Assembly: GCA_963575745.1 (NCBI GenBank)
Contig: CAUYUJ010014338.1
Location: forward strand, 976,001 to 1,040,000
Reading direction: 5' to 3'
From: Prorocentrum cordatum
Lineage: Eukaryota > Sar > Dinophyceae > Prorocentrales > Prorocentraceae
Length of the DNA stretch: 64,000 nucleotides
Part shown: piece by piece, positions 17,723 through 28,998 of the stretch
How positions within the stretch are numbered: the stretch's first letter is position 1
Layout of the letters: each line of letters begins with the position of its first letter
Position numbers and translations under genes: made by a program
The notes under the pieces: generated by a model
The model's database searches: none
What the model was told of the DNA's origin: nothing
Seen by the model: only the letters and a program-made list of their open reading frames with translations

Positions 17723-20636
17723 GACAAAGCAGTGGAGTTCCACAGGCTCAGCGTGCCCGAAGACCAGGGCGCCATCAATGGCATTGAGAACGTTGACGAC
17801 ATCTGGGCCTGCGACGACTCCAAGGACTGGCGCAGGGCCCACCTTCCGCTTCGCACGACCCTGAGCCTGATCATCGAGAAGAAGGGGTGCGAGGAGTTCG
17901 CCTTGCAGATCGACCATGGCATGCAGGCCACGGCCGAGCAGTCGGCGGGTCCTCCTTTCACGGTTTCGGAGGTTTCCGAGAAAGGCTGGCGCATTGAAGA
18001 GTTGTACGATTTGATGTCCTGGAGCGAGGTGCTGCATGTTATTGGGGAGACGCCGAAGCAGCTCGAGATCAACGGCATCGCCAGGAGGCTGCACGACCAG
18101 AAGGCGGAGGTGCTCTACCCAGTGCCGCCGACGGACAGGCCCCCTCTCCAGCTGCGCGTGTTCAGCCAGGGGAGCGCTCAGTCGCAGGCCCAGCGGATTC
18201 CGACGAATGCCCCGCACGTGTATAGGAACCAGCCCGAGGACATCCTAGACCACGTCGTGAAGAAGATGTTTGCGCAGCAGGGCATCGACAAATGCAGCTA
18301 CTCGCAGCCGACCATCGACGAGCTGAAGGCGCAGGCGGTCAAGATGATCAAAGAGGAGGCCGAGAAGAAGGCGGCGAAGGTGGTTGGCGCTGCAGCAGCT
18401 GGCTTGAGGAGGACGTCCACATTCTTGCTGGGGGAGAGTTGCACTGAGGGCGCTGGCACCACGGCCGCTGAGGGCACTCCTGAACCTGGCGATCGGAGGT
18501 CGGCGATCGAGGATGGGCCAGCAATGGAGGCCCCTTCGACTGGAGCTGGAGCGTCCTCCAGCTCGGCTGTCATATTTTGCGATGCGACGCCTTGCAAGGG
18601 CTCCGAACCACCGCTCCCCCAGCCGAGCCCTACGCGGGAGGCCTGCACAGACGAGGTGAGCATATTCCACAGCCGACCGACGCCTAGGAAAATCCAACAG
18701 CATGAGGTGGAGAGCCCGCTCGGGACGGCGCTTCACTGGATCCAGAGGAGCCCATTGCGGCATGCCCTGCTCGGCGAGGAGATGAAACGGGAGCTGAACC
18801 AGCTCGGCATCATCAAGAGGAAGGTTTGCGGAGCAGAGGCTAGCAACATCAGCAAGCACGAGGAGCATCTCAAGCTTGCCATTGAGCTGTGGAAGGTCAA
18901 TTGCACCCAGCAGAAGCTCACGAGGGCGAGGCGTGACCTGGTGGTGGCCACGCTCGATGGCGCTGGGGTCAGCTGGCCGCCCGAGACGCAGGTCGACCTC
19001 TTGTCGTGGGAGTTGAAGGGCAACGTGATGAAGATCGATGAAATTATCAAGGCCGGCGCAACGTCCGATTGCAGTGGCACGCTCTCCGATGGGATTGGGC
19101 TTTACTTGCCCTGGCGTACGGGCGCTGACACGATCAAGTTCGATGCTCAGCGGCCGACGCTCGGCAAGTGCTGCATCTCAGATCCTATACGGGCCGATCT
19201 CTTCATCAACTTCGCCATCACGGACAGGCTCGTGGCGTGGGCTGAGAAAGGTCAGGCATATCAGAGGGTCGTCTTGGATTACATTCGCATCTCCAAGGCG
19301 CTGCTGGTCATTCCAGAGGAGGATGCAGACCTCGGCCGCTCCTCGGCCATGGCCTTGTCCATGGTCCTCAAAGTTTTCGACGTGGTGGAAGCCGTGGCGG
19401 CCAACGCGGACACGGTCAGCGCGGCAACGGACATGGACGTGTTCGCAGATATGGAGGAGGTCTTGGCGGCGTCGCATCTGACAGACAGGGAGAGCGTGTT
19501 CGGCATTGTCGGGCAGGCGCTTTCGAAAGCAGAGCCCTGGGCCTCCAAGTTCTCTTTGGGACTTAAGCGCGCGAAGGTTCTCAAGCATTACGCCCCAGGC
19601 ATCTCGGAGAAGATCGGTAAGACCACTTCTCTGGATATCACGCCCTCGATGGAGTTCTGCAGCAAGGTTGATGATATTATGCCAGAAGTTCCTTACTTCA
19701 CGAAGTTAGCGGGCCCTCAGGCCACGGAGTGTTTCGAAGCTGCGCTCTGCCATAAGATCAACTCCAGCGCTGAGGCATTACTTGAACTGGTTCAGAAGGA
19801 GCCGATCGAGTCCAAGTCTGAGGGGTGATTGGAAGAGCAGGCGGGCTTGGTGGATGCGTACCTGAAGGTCGTGCGGGGCGCTACGGAGGCGATGTCCATG
19901 AAGGACGAGTTCCGACGGCTCTCCCAGCGCATCTCGGCTGAGAAGGCGAGGCTATCTTCAGTCACGACCGAGGCTTCACACATTATATCTTTACAGAGCG
20001 TGGCTGCCGACTGGAAGCAGATCGACTCCGAGATTGGTTCGATTGAGGCTGCATCGGCGCTGCGCCTTGCGCCTGAGAGCAGGGTCCCCAGCGCGGCCAA
20101 GGATGCTTTCGCCAACGTCTTGAAGACCATGGGCGGCCCCGAAGCATTAGACTCCGAAGCGGACAAGGCCAAGGTCGCCAAGGTGCTGGCAGCCCTCGAG
20201 AAGCTCGTGGCCAAAGAGGACAAAGCTGCCGTCGACAACGCATCCAAGACCTGGCAGATGGCTCGGGAGTGCGACGACAGCGCTAAGATCATCACTTGCA
20301 AGATGGGCAAACTAGACAAGGTGTCCCAGGGAGAGGTGTCTACTGCCATCGCGACGTGCTCGCGACACCTCCTGGAGTTCCGTAAGTTGGCCGCTGTTTC
20401 GGGCTGGACCTCTGAGAGCCCAGAGCCGTATTGGAAGCGTTTGGTTACTTACTTCGATCACATCGAGGACCAGGTCCTCTCTTGGAGGGGCTCATGCGTT
20501 GAGAAGCGGGCGGGGTCCTTGGCGAAGCTCACCATCCAGGTCAAGACCGACATCTCCGAGAACGCCGCCATTTCCAAGTTCATGGAGTGGCTCAAGGACG
20601 CGCCCACCGCGGCGCAAGTCAGGCCCCCCCCCCCCC
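17723..20636 (+). CDS. Large hypothetical protein, exon 2 (contains an in-frame TGA)
   Basis: About 970 codons of non-repetitive, protein-like sequence in one frame. The first part is soluble and acidic (IENVDDIWACDDSKDW, HVYRNQPEDILDHVVKK). A Lys/Ala helix (IDELKAQAVKMIKEEAEKKA) precedes a Ser/Thr/Pro linker, and a long helical region follows to the end. A TGA at 19826-19828 interrupts the frame, but the same frame continues for about 270 more codons with the same character (LEEQAGLVDAYLKVVRGATE). A 13-C run at 20624-20636 then shifts the frame. No catalytic motif or known domain is recognised. Codon-level quality says it is a real gene, or a recent one; function is unknown. Confidence 0.75.
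19826..19828 (+). other. In-frame TGA inside the long exon
   Basis: The context is GAG GGG TGA TTG GAA. Coding character is the same on both sides. It could be a CGA-to-TGA mutation, a sequence error, programmed readthrough, or the real end of one gene followed by remnants. No selenocysteine insertion element was identified. Confidence 0.8.
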
Positions 20637-20719
20637 GTGCGAGAACCTCATCACCCTGAAGTCGGACACGTGGGATGGCATGATCCAGCAGCTGGTCACG
20701 GACCCCCGCTTGACATTTG
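20637..20719 (+). CDS. Large hypothetical protein, continuation after the poly-C frame break
   Basis: Just after the C-run, a different frame reads CENLITLKSDTWDGMIQQL and VTDPRLTFG, which is clearly protein-like. A one- or two-base length error in the 13-C run would join it to the preceding exon. The piece ends at a GT (20720-20721) in phase 1. Splicing to the AG at 23649-23650 gives an in-frame join. Confidence 0.5.
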
Positions 20720-21499
20720 GTGGGTTGACTGCTCCTCCTTCTCCCCCTCGCCCTCCCACCCCAATCCCTCCTCCCCGCCCTCTCTCGCTCTCTCTCTATC
20801 TCTCTCTCTCTCTCGTTCTCCCTCCGTCAATCCCTGCACCTGCGTTGCCACCCCATGTATTTCCCGTCTTCCTGCTCTGCCCTCCACCCGCACCTCTTGT
20901 CGCACTATCCCCATCCGCCCATCGCCACGCCCTATATCGGCACTGCTCATGTGACATGTGTTGGGGTTTAGTATGTCCATCTGGGCGGCCACGATCCGAA
21001 GCTAGCTAGTCCAATGCAGCCCGCTGGGGGGTGGGGAAACGTTCCCTGGCGTGAGCCTGCGCGCCACGAAACGTGCATGGAGCGACGGTCCCGTGCCCAG
21101 CGTAGCCGAGCGAACGCGAGACCGCGCGCGTTGGATATCACACGGTTCGTTTTCAATGCAGCCCGATGTTTGACGACTCGCGTACCTTCGCCAGCCCATC
21201 CAAAACCGACGCCCAAGCGAATTGAAACGTCCAAGGAAGCGTTGGATCAAGGAGGGGGGGGGGGGGGGGGGGGGGTGGGGGGGGGGGGGGAGGGGGGTGC
21301 AGCCGTTATCGTTCGAGGGTGCGAGGAGGAGGAGAAGAATGAGGATGAGGACGAGGCGGGGTGGGGGGGGGAAGGGGGAGGGGGGGGAAGTGACGCGCCA
21401 TAACGGGCGGATGAGGAGGAGGGGGAGGTGAGGAGGACAAGGGGGGTTACGACGGGGGAGGAGGAAGAGGGGGAATCGGGCGAACAGGAGAGCCACCAG

Positions 21500-22200
21500 C
21501 CTGTTTGAATGCCTCTCGGGTGCTCTACTGATGTCTCTCGGGGGATTTCTGGTGGGCCCTCGAAGCCTCTTGGCGGGCCCATGTGGAGTCTTTGAGCGCC
21601 TTGGGGTGCCTCGGGGGTCTCCTTGGGGCCCCTCGAAGGGTCCCTTGGGGGCTTCGTGGAGGCGTCTTGGGCGCCTCGTGGGGCAGTTGAAGCCCTCTTG
21701 AGGTGCTCTTGGGGGCCTCAGGGGCGCTCCTGAGGTCATCTCGGAGGAGATCGATCAACGAATGTGTGCTCCCTAATCAGCCCCCCCCCCCCCCTCCTCC
21801 TCGGGAACCTCAAACATAGTCTCGTGGGGCGCTCCTGGGGCGCTCTTGGTGGGGCGCTCCTGGGCGCCCTCAGGGCCGTCTTGGAGCTCTTTTGGGGCCA
21901 TCTTGGGGTCCTTGTGGGCGGTCTTGGAGCCATCTTGGGGCCTCGGATGACCATCGGGAACGAATGGGCGACGAAGCAAAACAACCACATTGATGTCCTT
22001 TGGGTGTTCTGAAGGTTTGGCTTCTTGAGGATCTCCTTGGGGGTCTCTTCGGCCACTTATAGTTGTCTTGGGGCGGTCTAGGGTCATCTGGGTGCCTCTT
22101 GGGGGTCATCTGGATGCGTCTTGGATCTTGAGCCACCTTGGAGGACATCTTGGGCTCTCTGAGGCCCTCTTGGAGCAATGGGCCATCTTGGATGCTCGAC
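21500..22200 (+). repeat. CTTGGGGGCC-family copy f
   Basis: Dense GGGGCCATCTTGG units surround a core (about 21940-22015) with ACGAAGCAAAACAACCACATT and GGTTTGGCTTCTTGAGG, comparable to the core of the complete copies. Neither inverted end is present. Confidence 0.6.
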
Positions 22201-22204
22201 GCCT

Positions 22205-22244
<40 letters not shown>

Positions 22245-22991
22245 CCCCCCCCACCCCACCCCCGCCCCCACCCCGCCCCACCCCGCCCCCCGCCAGTCCA
22301 GGTCCAGAGGGCGGGGGTAGGGCGGGGGTAAACCCTTCACCGAAGAGGGGCGGCAGGGGGGGGGGGGGGCGAAGAAGTTTTCGAGCTGAATTCCCTGAAG
22401 GGGCTGGCGGGGCTTCAACTGTACATCAACATAGCGCCATGCGGTCGAACCTTTAAGACACACCGTGAGGTCCAGGTGAACACCCTCCCCCTTGAGAGCA
22501 GCGTACTCCCCCAACTCAGTGTAGGATGGCCCGCGTCAATCAAATGTCATGCTCGAGGGCTGGCGCGCAAACCAAGGCCCATTCATGTCGACCGCGTCCG
22601 CCCACGAGGCCCGCCGCGGCCTCGTCGATGGAGCGGTTCAGTTGGGGCGGGCTGCGCTTAGAAAGGGGCAAGGCAAAGTTGTCAATGACAACCGAGGTGT
22701 ATGTATTGCTCTGGATCTCTAGTTTAGCAGCATTGCAAGGTCCCCTCACCCGCGCCCGCACACTTATTCGGGAGACTTCCACGGGGTGCATTCTTGGATA
22801 CACTGTGCACGCGTCGTTGCATGGGGCGTCGCTCGCAACCTCTCTGAATGGGACAAGAACCCTTGTAGGCACGCCGCATGTGGACTTGTGCAGGGCACTC
22901 GGGCCATGCCTGGTAGACACTGTCATGTGACAAGGCCCGAGACGGCTTGAAACGCGTCAACGTTCGTGTGCTTATGAAACGGCTCAGGCCC

Positions 22992-23640
22992 ATCCCGCCA
23001 CCGTGTCTGGGTTGTGGTTTAGGGGCCTGTTGGATGCATATGGGTGAATTGTGGAATGCTTCTTGGGGGGCCCTTCGAAGGCTCTTCGGGGTTTCTGGTA
23101 AGCTTCTCGGTGCCCCTTGAAGGCTTCGTAGGTGCCTCTTGGGGGCCTCGTTGGGGCGCCCTGGGGGGCTCTGGGGAGAGGCTCTTAGATGCACCTTGGG
23201 GTGGGCGTCATAAGAAGACCGTTTGTGCCCCCCCTCGGCCTCTTGGGGCCCCTCTCTGTGTGCCTTCTGAACGATCTTGGGCACCGATTGGGCCGTCTTG
23301 GGGCCCTCTTGGGCCGCCGTGGGAGCCTCTTACGCCGTCATGGCGCGATGTTGGAAGCCTCGTGGGCGACCTTCCAGTACCTTATGCCCGAGAAGGCGAT
23401 AATGGAAAACAAACAATTGGAAACAAACCAGACATCGAAGAGTTTGGCCTCTTGGGGCCCTCTTGGGGGCCCACTTCGGGCGCGCCTGGGGCATCCTGGG
23501 GGCTTCGTGGGTCGTCATGGGGCCATCTTGGGTGTCTTGGAGCGCTCTTAGGCCGTCTTGGATTCCTCGGGGCCCCTTCATCTGCGCTCCTCGGGGCCGC
23601 CTCGGCCCGTCTTTAGGCCCTCGGGGACCCCGAGGGCCCG
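22992..23640 (+). repeat. CTTGGGGGCC-family copy g, left inverted end present
   Basis: It begins with GGCCCATCCCGCCACCGTG (22988-23005), the left end of the family, then TCTGGGTTGTGGTTTAGGGG and unit DNA with a core near 23380-23445. The right end is missing, the copy stopping at about 23640, just before the exon at 23651. Confidence 0.7.
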
Positions 23641-23650
23641 CGCGATGGAG

Positions 23651-24102
23651 CCCAGCAGCGCGCGACTGTGTCCAAGCAATTTGAGGACGTGGGGTCCCTG
23701 TCTTTATCGTGCTACGGTGCGGCAGTCTCCACTACAGATAGCAGGGAACACGTTGGCCGAAAGAAACGCCACGTCGCGCTCCGCTGCCTGGTGGCGGAAC
23801 CCGCGGTTGTGATTTCCCAGGAGAAGCTCGACTACGTCGGGTACGTGCAGGCGAGCAAGCTCGCCGTGGACAAGGAGCTGACCGCACATGCGGCCACCTC
23901 GGTGGAGTTGGCCCTGGAGCGCTTCTTCACGAAGAGCATCCTGGGGGCTGGCGCGAAGCACGCCGGCCCCTTCGCCAAGCGGGAGGCGATGATCAAGATC
24001 CAGGGCCAGCTCACGAAACACAGCTACCAGTCTGCGAAAATGTTGCACCCCGCGGTGCTCGCAATCTACCGCGCTGGCTTGAGGATGCAGAAACTGGGCT
24101 AG
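23651..24102 (+). CDS. Probable terminal exon of the large hypothetical protein
   Basis: The open frame reads QQRATVSKQFEDVGSLSL, then HVGRKKRHVALRCLVAEP, LDYVGYVQASKLAVDKEL and a helical tail, to a TAG at 24100-24102. The sequence is non-repetitive and protein-like. It has no good ATG at its left end, only a GTG at 23668, which favours an exon over a separate gene. Assignment to the gene starting at 16973 rests on same strand, compatible phase and similar composition. It could instead be the end of a different gene. Confidence 0.5.
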
Positions 24103-24190
24103 GGCGCTGAGGCCTCGTGCGTCCCCCTCCCTCGAGCAGCAGGCCAACTCGAGAACAGTCACACCATGCGCACCTCTAACATAGCTAGTG

Positions 24191-25056
24191 GCCTGCGGCC
24201 CATCCCGCCACCGTGCCTGGGTTGTTGGCTTTAGGGTCTAGAGGCCTCTTGGATGTTCTCTGGCATATTGTGGGAGGCCGTTCGGGCGCCTATTGGAAGC
24301 AAGTTTGAAGCCTCTTGGGGGCCTTTTGTGTGCTTCGTGGGGGCTCGTTTTGCGCCTCTTGGGTGCCTCGTGGGGCCTCTGGGTGGCCTCGTGGGCTCTC
24401 TTGGGGGCCTCTTGGGGCGTCCTGGTGGCCTCTTGGGGCAGAAGGTTCGAATTGTCGGTCAGTGTTTCCCCCCTTGGGCCCCTCTTGGGGCCGTCTTGGG
24501 GCCCTCTTGGGCAATCTTGGGCGCCTCTTGGGCCATTATGGAGCCCTCTTGGACCGTGTTGGGGCCCTCCTGGGGGCCTCTTGGGCCGTCCTGTGGCAAT
24601 ATTTCGGGCATCGCGGTCCGTCTTGGAGCGTCGGAAGCACGACGAGGCGATAACCAGAAAAAAACATTGAACACCACAAATCAATAAATACGTTTGGCCT
24701 CGTGGAGCCCTCTTGTGATGCCTCTTGGGGCGCTCTTGGGGCCTCTTGGGGGCCTCATGGGCCGTCTTGGGGCCTTTTTGGGAGTCTTGGAGCGCTCTTG
24801 GGCCGTCTTGGGGGCCTCTTGGGCCCTCTTGGGCGCTTATTGGGGCCCTCTTGGCCCGTCTTGGGGCCCTCTGGCCTCTTGGAAAAATCCACGCGACCGA
24901 ATCCAAGAGCACGCAGTAGCGCGCAATAACGCCCAGAAGCTTTGGAATTTTTAGGCCCGAGCCCCATAGAATACTAGAATGCAGAAATCAAGACAGGAAA
25001 CCGTTGGGGTACCTTGGGGGAAACTCCACTCGCGCCTCGCGGCACGGTGGCGGATA
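24191..25056 (+). mobile_element. TIR repeat element, complete copy h
   Basis: The left end is GCCTGCGGCCC then ATCCCGCCACCGTGCC (24202-24217); the right end is GGCACGGTGGCGGAT (25041-25055). These are inverted repeats of 15-16 bp apart from one extra C. It aligns end to end with 1289-2162, including the start (CTCTTGGATGTTCTCTGGCA), the core near 24600-24690 and the tail (CCGAATCCAAGAGC, CATAGAATACTAGAATGCAG). No open frame resembling a transposase and no target-site duplication are visible. It lies about 90 bp downstream of the stop at 24102, so here it is not evidently an intron. Confidence 0.75.
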
Positions 25057-26965
25057 ATCGCACATGTATGTAGCATTAGGCACAAGCATAATCGCATACA
25101 TAAGTGAACACATCCTCGTCCTCCTCGGACGCTCTTGTTTGCCCGCGCCAGCTCGTCGGACAGCGGCGCCCTCGTGGAAGTTGGGCGTGCGCGTGCAGGC
25201 GCGCGAGAGAGAACCTTGCCCCGACGTATCCATCGCGTCCAAAGTGGAGGTCATCTAGATAATGTGCCCCCTTTGCCCCCCTCGATCCTGGACGCTTCGC
25301 GCACCCCCGCCAGTCCATGCAGAGCCGATGCCCAGGCGACCGTTGCCTCTGGAAAGGCGAGGGGTGCAAGCGGAGGAGGTGCTGGAGCAGTCACGGATGG
25401 GGCGCGATGGAGGGGGGGATCCGGAGGACGAGGAGGAGGACGGAGGAAGCGGATGAGGGCGGGGGGGAGGAGGATCAGGATGAGGAAATGGACGGGGGAG
25501 GAAGGAGGACACGACGACGAACAATAATATGAGTGCGACGGCGGCGACGCCGACGACAACAGTTGTCAACTACCACGGCCTTTACAAATCTTTCGCTCTG
25601 GGAGTGTCTTGGAACCTTGCTGGGGCCATCGTGGACCCCTCTTGGGGGCAGACTCGAGGTCTCCTGCCAATTTGGCATCGCTTTAGAACGGCCTCGAGGG
25701 CTTTGGGGGCCATGGTGGATGCCACAATGAGTTATCGTGGGCTTCTCTGGGCGGCCTCGGATGTCATCTTGGGTTCCTCGAGGCCCTCTTGGGGCCATCC
25801 TCGGCCGTCCTGGATCTTCCGACGCCGCGTGGAACTCCCTCTCCAGACCCAGGGGGGGGAAGGGGAGAAGGGGGGCCCTTCCCGAAGGGGAAGACGGGGG
25901 TTAGGGCCAGAACACAGAGCTCCTTAGACCACTCACGCTCTAAATGTCTGGTTGGTTGCCACCTACCCCCTTATTATTGCCGCCTCCTTTGTCCATCCCC
26001 GCCCTCTCTTCTCCCCTCCGCACCCTGCCCCCGCCATTCCTGCCCCTTCCATGCCCTCCCATCCCGCAGCCCTCGCGCCCTGCCCCCCCATGTCATCTGT
26101 CCATTCCTGTCCCTTGACCTCTTTCCCAGCGCCGCGCCTCTGCGGTGCGTGGCGGCGACGAGGTGGATGTTTCAGGGGTTGCGCGGAGCTTTGATATGGG
26201 GTCCGCAGGGGCGCTCGTTAACGCCCCAGTTGTCTGTGTGTCATCTTGTCTGGCACGGTTCGTTCCTCGTCTGACTTTCTCTTGGTTCCTCGAGGCCCGA
26301 CGTTCGGGATGTCTGGCGGCGCCCCGCCGTGCTTGGAATGTCTGGCGCCGCTCCGTCTCTCGGGGCCGACAGTTCTAGGGCGCGCGCAAGTCTGGCGTAG
26401 AGAATGCAAGCATCGCAAATACATTTTGAAACCATTTGTTAGGTATTTATGCCCTGTGACCTCATGAGACTACCCAAAGACATCCCAGGGACATCTGAGT
26501 GCATGTTTGTGGGTTCTCAATACCTAACGCGTCGCCGCGGTTGCGGCAATATGGGAAGGTGGAAAGTTTAATCGCATTCTCACGGCTAGCAAACCACAAG
26601 GGGGGTAGTTGGTATAGCGTGCTTCCCCTGTTTCGCGGTGCCGCGGGCCAGGGGCCGTTCGGCCCTGGGTACTGAAACGCTTCCCCCTGGGCCGTCTGAT
26701 CGTCGTTGCGGGGCCCTGCACTCAGATCGTTGAGGTCGGCGGAGCGTGTCTCGCTCGGCGTCTGCCTCCGCGGGGAGCCGGGGTAGGCTGGCGCGTGCCC
26801 CTGCACTCAGATCTCGGTTGGCGGGTCCAGGGGTCTAGGGCGTTTTTGGCCTGGCACAGTTGTGGGGTTGGGGGCCTTCGGGCGGCATCCGTGGCGTCCC
26901 GCATGGAAAGGGGAAACCGAGCTATAGGACCATTGGCGTGGACACGTGCAGAGAAACGATGTGCG
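25057..26965. other. No gene seen; low-complexity DNA and one repeat fragment
   Basis: 25380-25520 is GA-rich. 25590-25850 is a CTTGGGGGCC-family fragment (copy i) followed by the CCAGACCCAGGGG...CCCGAAGGGGAAG module (25847-25905). 25970-26130 is C/T-rich. 26130-26960 is ordinary sequence with hairpin-forming GC stretches (CCAGGGGCCGTTCGGCCCTGG near 26651) but no recognisable gene. Confidence 0.45.
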
Positions 26966-27565
26966 CATGTATGCATGTATGTATGCATGCATCTGTGCAT
27001 GACTGCATGTATATATGGTTGCATGCATGCGTGCATGCATGCATGTATGTATGTATGTGTGTATGTATGTATATGTATATATATACACGGATGAATGTAT
27101 GTTTGCATGTGTGTCAGTCAGTCTGTCTGTATGTATACATGTATGTGTGTCTGTATGTGTCCGTGTAAATATGCATGTATGCATGCATGGGTGACTATAC
27201 TTATGTATGTATGTACGTGTGTATGTGTGTATGTTTGTATGTATGTACGTGTTTGTGTGTGTATGTATGTACATGTGTGTATGTGAGCATGTGTGTATGT
27301 ATGTACGTACGCATGTATTCATGTATGGATGTATATATGTAGGTATGTGCATGGATGTATGTATGCTTGTGGGTATGGATGCATGCATGCATGCATGTAA
27401 GTATATATGTATGAACGAATGTGCGTGTGCCCGTATGTACGTATGCATGTATATGTACAAACATACATATATATATATGTGCGTGTGTAGAGTAGCCATG
27501 TGCAAACATCTACACATGCATACATACATACATACATACATACATATGTATGTAGGTGTTTATGT
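26966..27565 (+). repeat. TATG/TGTA tetranucleotide microsatellite
   Basis: About 600 bp of degenerate GTAT/GCAT repeats with short GTGT interruptions. It switches to the complementary phase (ACATACATACATACATACAT) at about 27515-27545, so the 3' part can pair with the rest. The long Met/Tyr/Val/Cys frames through it are not genes. Confidence 0.9.
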
Positions 27566-27829
27566 GTAGCGTTCGCGTCGCGCTAGCTTTACAGAACTCG
27601 AGTCAATATATACGGTACTGACAATACTGATTGCCGTCATCTTTGGTGTTGTTTTAATCAAGTATATTTGCGGCTTTCCAAGACCTGTTTGCTTGCTACG
27701 CTTGCACATCCACGTGGAGGGGCCCGAGCGTGAGCCCAGGTCGCTTCCTAGGACTGGCGTGTTTTCGCCTGGCCAGACTTGTTGTGGTGTCCCCTCGTTG
27801 TATTTCTCTCGTGTTCTTTCTCTTGATGG

Positions 27830-27935
27830 TCCTCCTCCTGCTCTTCCTCCTCCTCCTCGTCCTCCTCGTCATCCTGCTCCTCCTCCTCCTTCTCCTCCTC
27901 CTCCTCCTCCTCCTTCTCCTCCCCTCCTCCTTCCC
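27830..27935 (+). repeat. TCC trinucleotide tract upstream of the kinase
   Basis: CTCCTCCTCCTC-type polypyrimidine run in the 5' region of the kinase gene. It could act as the pyrimidine tract for trans-splicing, though the nearest ATG at 28077 is about 140 nt further on. Confidence 0.7.
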
Positions 27936-28076
27936 TTCCTCCTCTCGGCTCGCGCTCGCTTCCGCAGCGGAGCCTCGGGGAGCAAGGCCGCCAGGAGTGC
28001 CAGATCCTGGGTCAGACAGGCGCCCAGCAACCTCCCACGCGACAGGGGCGCGGCGCCCTGCAGGGCCTCGGCGGCC

Positions 28077-28176
28077 ATGGGGTGCGTCAGCTCCATGGGG
28101 CAGCCCGCTGGAAAAGCGGCGCTCCTGAAGGAGCCGCCGCATGAAGGGACGATGGAGTGCTTCGCGACTGACGCAC
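28077..28176 (+). CDS. Protein kinase gene, exon 1 (N-myristoylation-type start)
   Basis: The ATG at 28077 opens MGCVSSMGQPAGKAALLK. Gly2, Cys3 and Ser5/Ser6 fit the N-myristoylation plus palmitoylation signal common in membrane-tethered kinases. The frame stays open to beyond 28300, but only the first 20-33 residues look like kinase N-terminus. The 3' end of this exon is not resolved; the end given is the last base before a GT at 28177. No intron boundary to the next exon could be fixed by phase, so the link rests on position, strand and the typical signal. Confidence 0.5.
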
Positions 28177-28565
28177 GTGTCCAAATCCATGCCGTCGCGA
28201 TCTGGAACCCGAGGCGCGAAACCATGGATGCGCTCTGCGCGGGTCATCCGCACAATGCCGCCCTGTATCCGTGGTGTCGCGGCCGACGGATCCAGAGCGT
28301 CAGGCCATGGATATGCATGCATTTCCCGCCCACGAGGTCGTGACACAAAGGGGTCCTGAGGTTCGTCGCCGTTCTCGGCCTCCTGGGGCCCCCTTCCAGG
28401 ACCTGGGGCCGTCAGGCTCGCTGGACCACCGTCATCGCTTCTACAATCTTGAGCACCCCCGGCGTCCACGGTCACTCCAGGGACCATCGGGGTGGAAGAC
28501 GGCCCCGGAGGAAGCCCCAGGGTCTCACCCGCTTCCTTCAGGGCCCGCCTTCCTCATGCCAAAAG

Positions 28566-28998
28566 GAGGGGAAAGATGTTGACTTCCGCGACGTCTATGT
28601 GGTCGGCAGCAGGCTCGGGAGCGGTGCTTTCGGCACCGTTTACGAGTGCAGAAAGAAGCAGGGCGACAAGACCACCTACGCCGTCAAGATGATGGAACAT
28701 CAGAGTAGCTGGTGGGGTCGGCTGTCATCGTCCCAGGACGCGCAGTGGAAGATGTTCGTTCAAGAGTTCAAAATGCTAAAGGCGGTCAGCCATCCTCAGC
28801 TTGTCAGGATGGTCGGGGTATTTGTGGACGATTATTTCGTATATTTCGTGATGGATAAATACAAGTCGAGCCTCATCAACGCATTGCTCCCGCTTCTCAA
28901 GAGGAGTCCCAGGGGCATTTCAGGCCCGGTGCTCGCGGAGATCTTGAGGCAGATGTTGGAGTCGATTGCCTACATGCACGGGATGATGATTGTCCATC
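28566..28998 (+). CDS. Protein kinase gene, exon 2 (N-lobe)
   Basis: After a CCAAAAG acceptor the exon reads FRDVYVVGSRLGSGAFGTVY, with a complete glycine-rich loop (GSGAFG), then TYAVKMMEH with the ATP-binding Lys, FVQEFKMLKAVSHPQL with the helix-C Glu, a hinge segment (YFVYFVMDKY) and helix E to YMHGMMIVH. It stops exactly before the catalytic loop. The style resembles calcium/calmodulin-type Ser/Thr kinases, but no EF-hand is seen. The last bases, CCATC (28994-28998), are repeated at the end of the following intron. Confidence 0.85.

Larger units (their letters stand above)
20720..23650 (+). other. Probable 2.9-kb intron loaded with repeats
   Basis: The GT at 20720 and the AG at 23649-23650 keep the frame open. 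Contents: a CT-rich tract (20730-20830); G-runs (21250-21300); a G/A-rich tract (21330-21480); a CTTGGGGGCC-family copy (21500-22200) ending in a C-run of about 40 (22207-22248); a GGGTAAACCC...GAAGAGGGG module (about 22299-22352); a stretch of ordinary sequence without a recognised gene (22380-22985); and a 5'-complete family copy (22992-23640). The intron call is an inference from phase only. Confidence 0.4.

Noticed and set aside
22125-22146. CTTGAGCCACCTTGG resembling a reversed spliced leader
   Set aside because: Only about 13 of 21 positions match, and it lies within repeat DNA made of similar units.
26600-26680. tRNA-like stretch (GGTAGTTGGTATAGC with a downstream GGCCGTTCGGCCC hairpin)
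   Set aside because: The A-box-like part is followed by no proper anticodon arm, the T-loop lacks TTCGA, and no 7-bp acceptor stem closes it.
26966-27565. Long open frames with Met/Tyr/Val/Cys repeats
   Set aside because: They are translations of the TATG microsatellite; frames on both strands are equally long.
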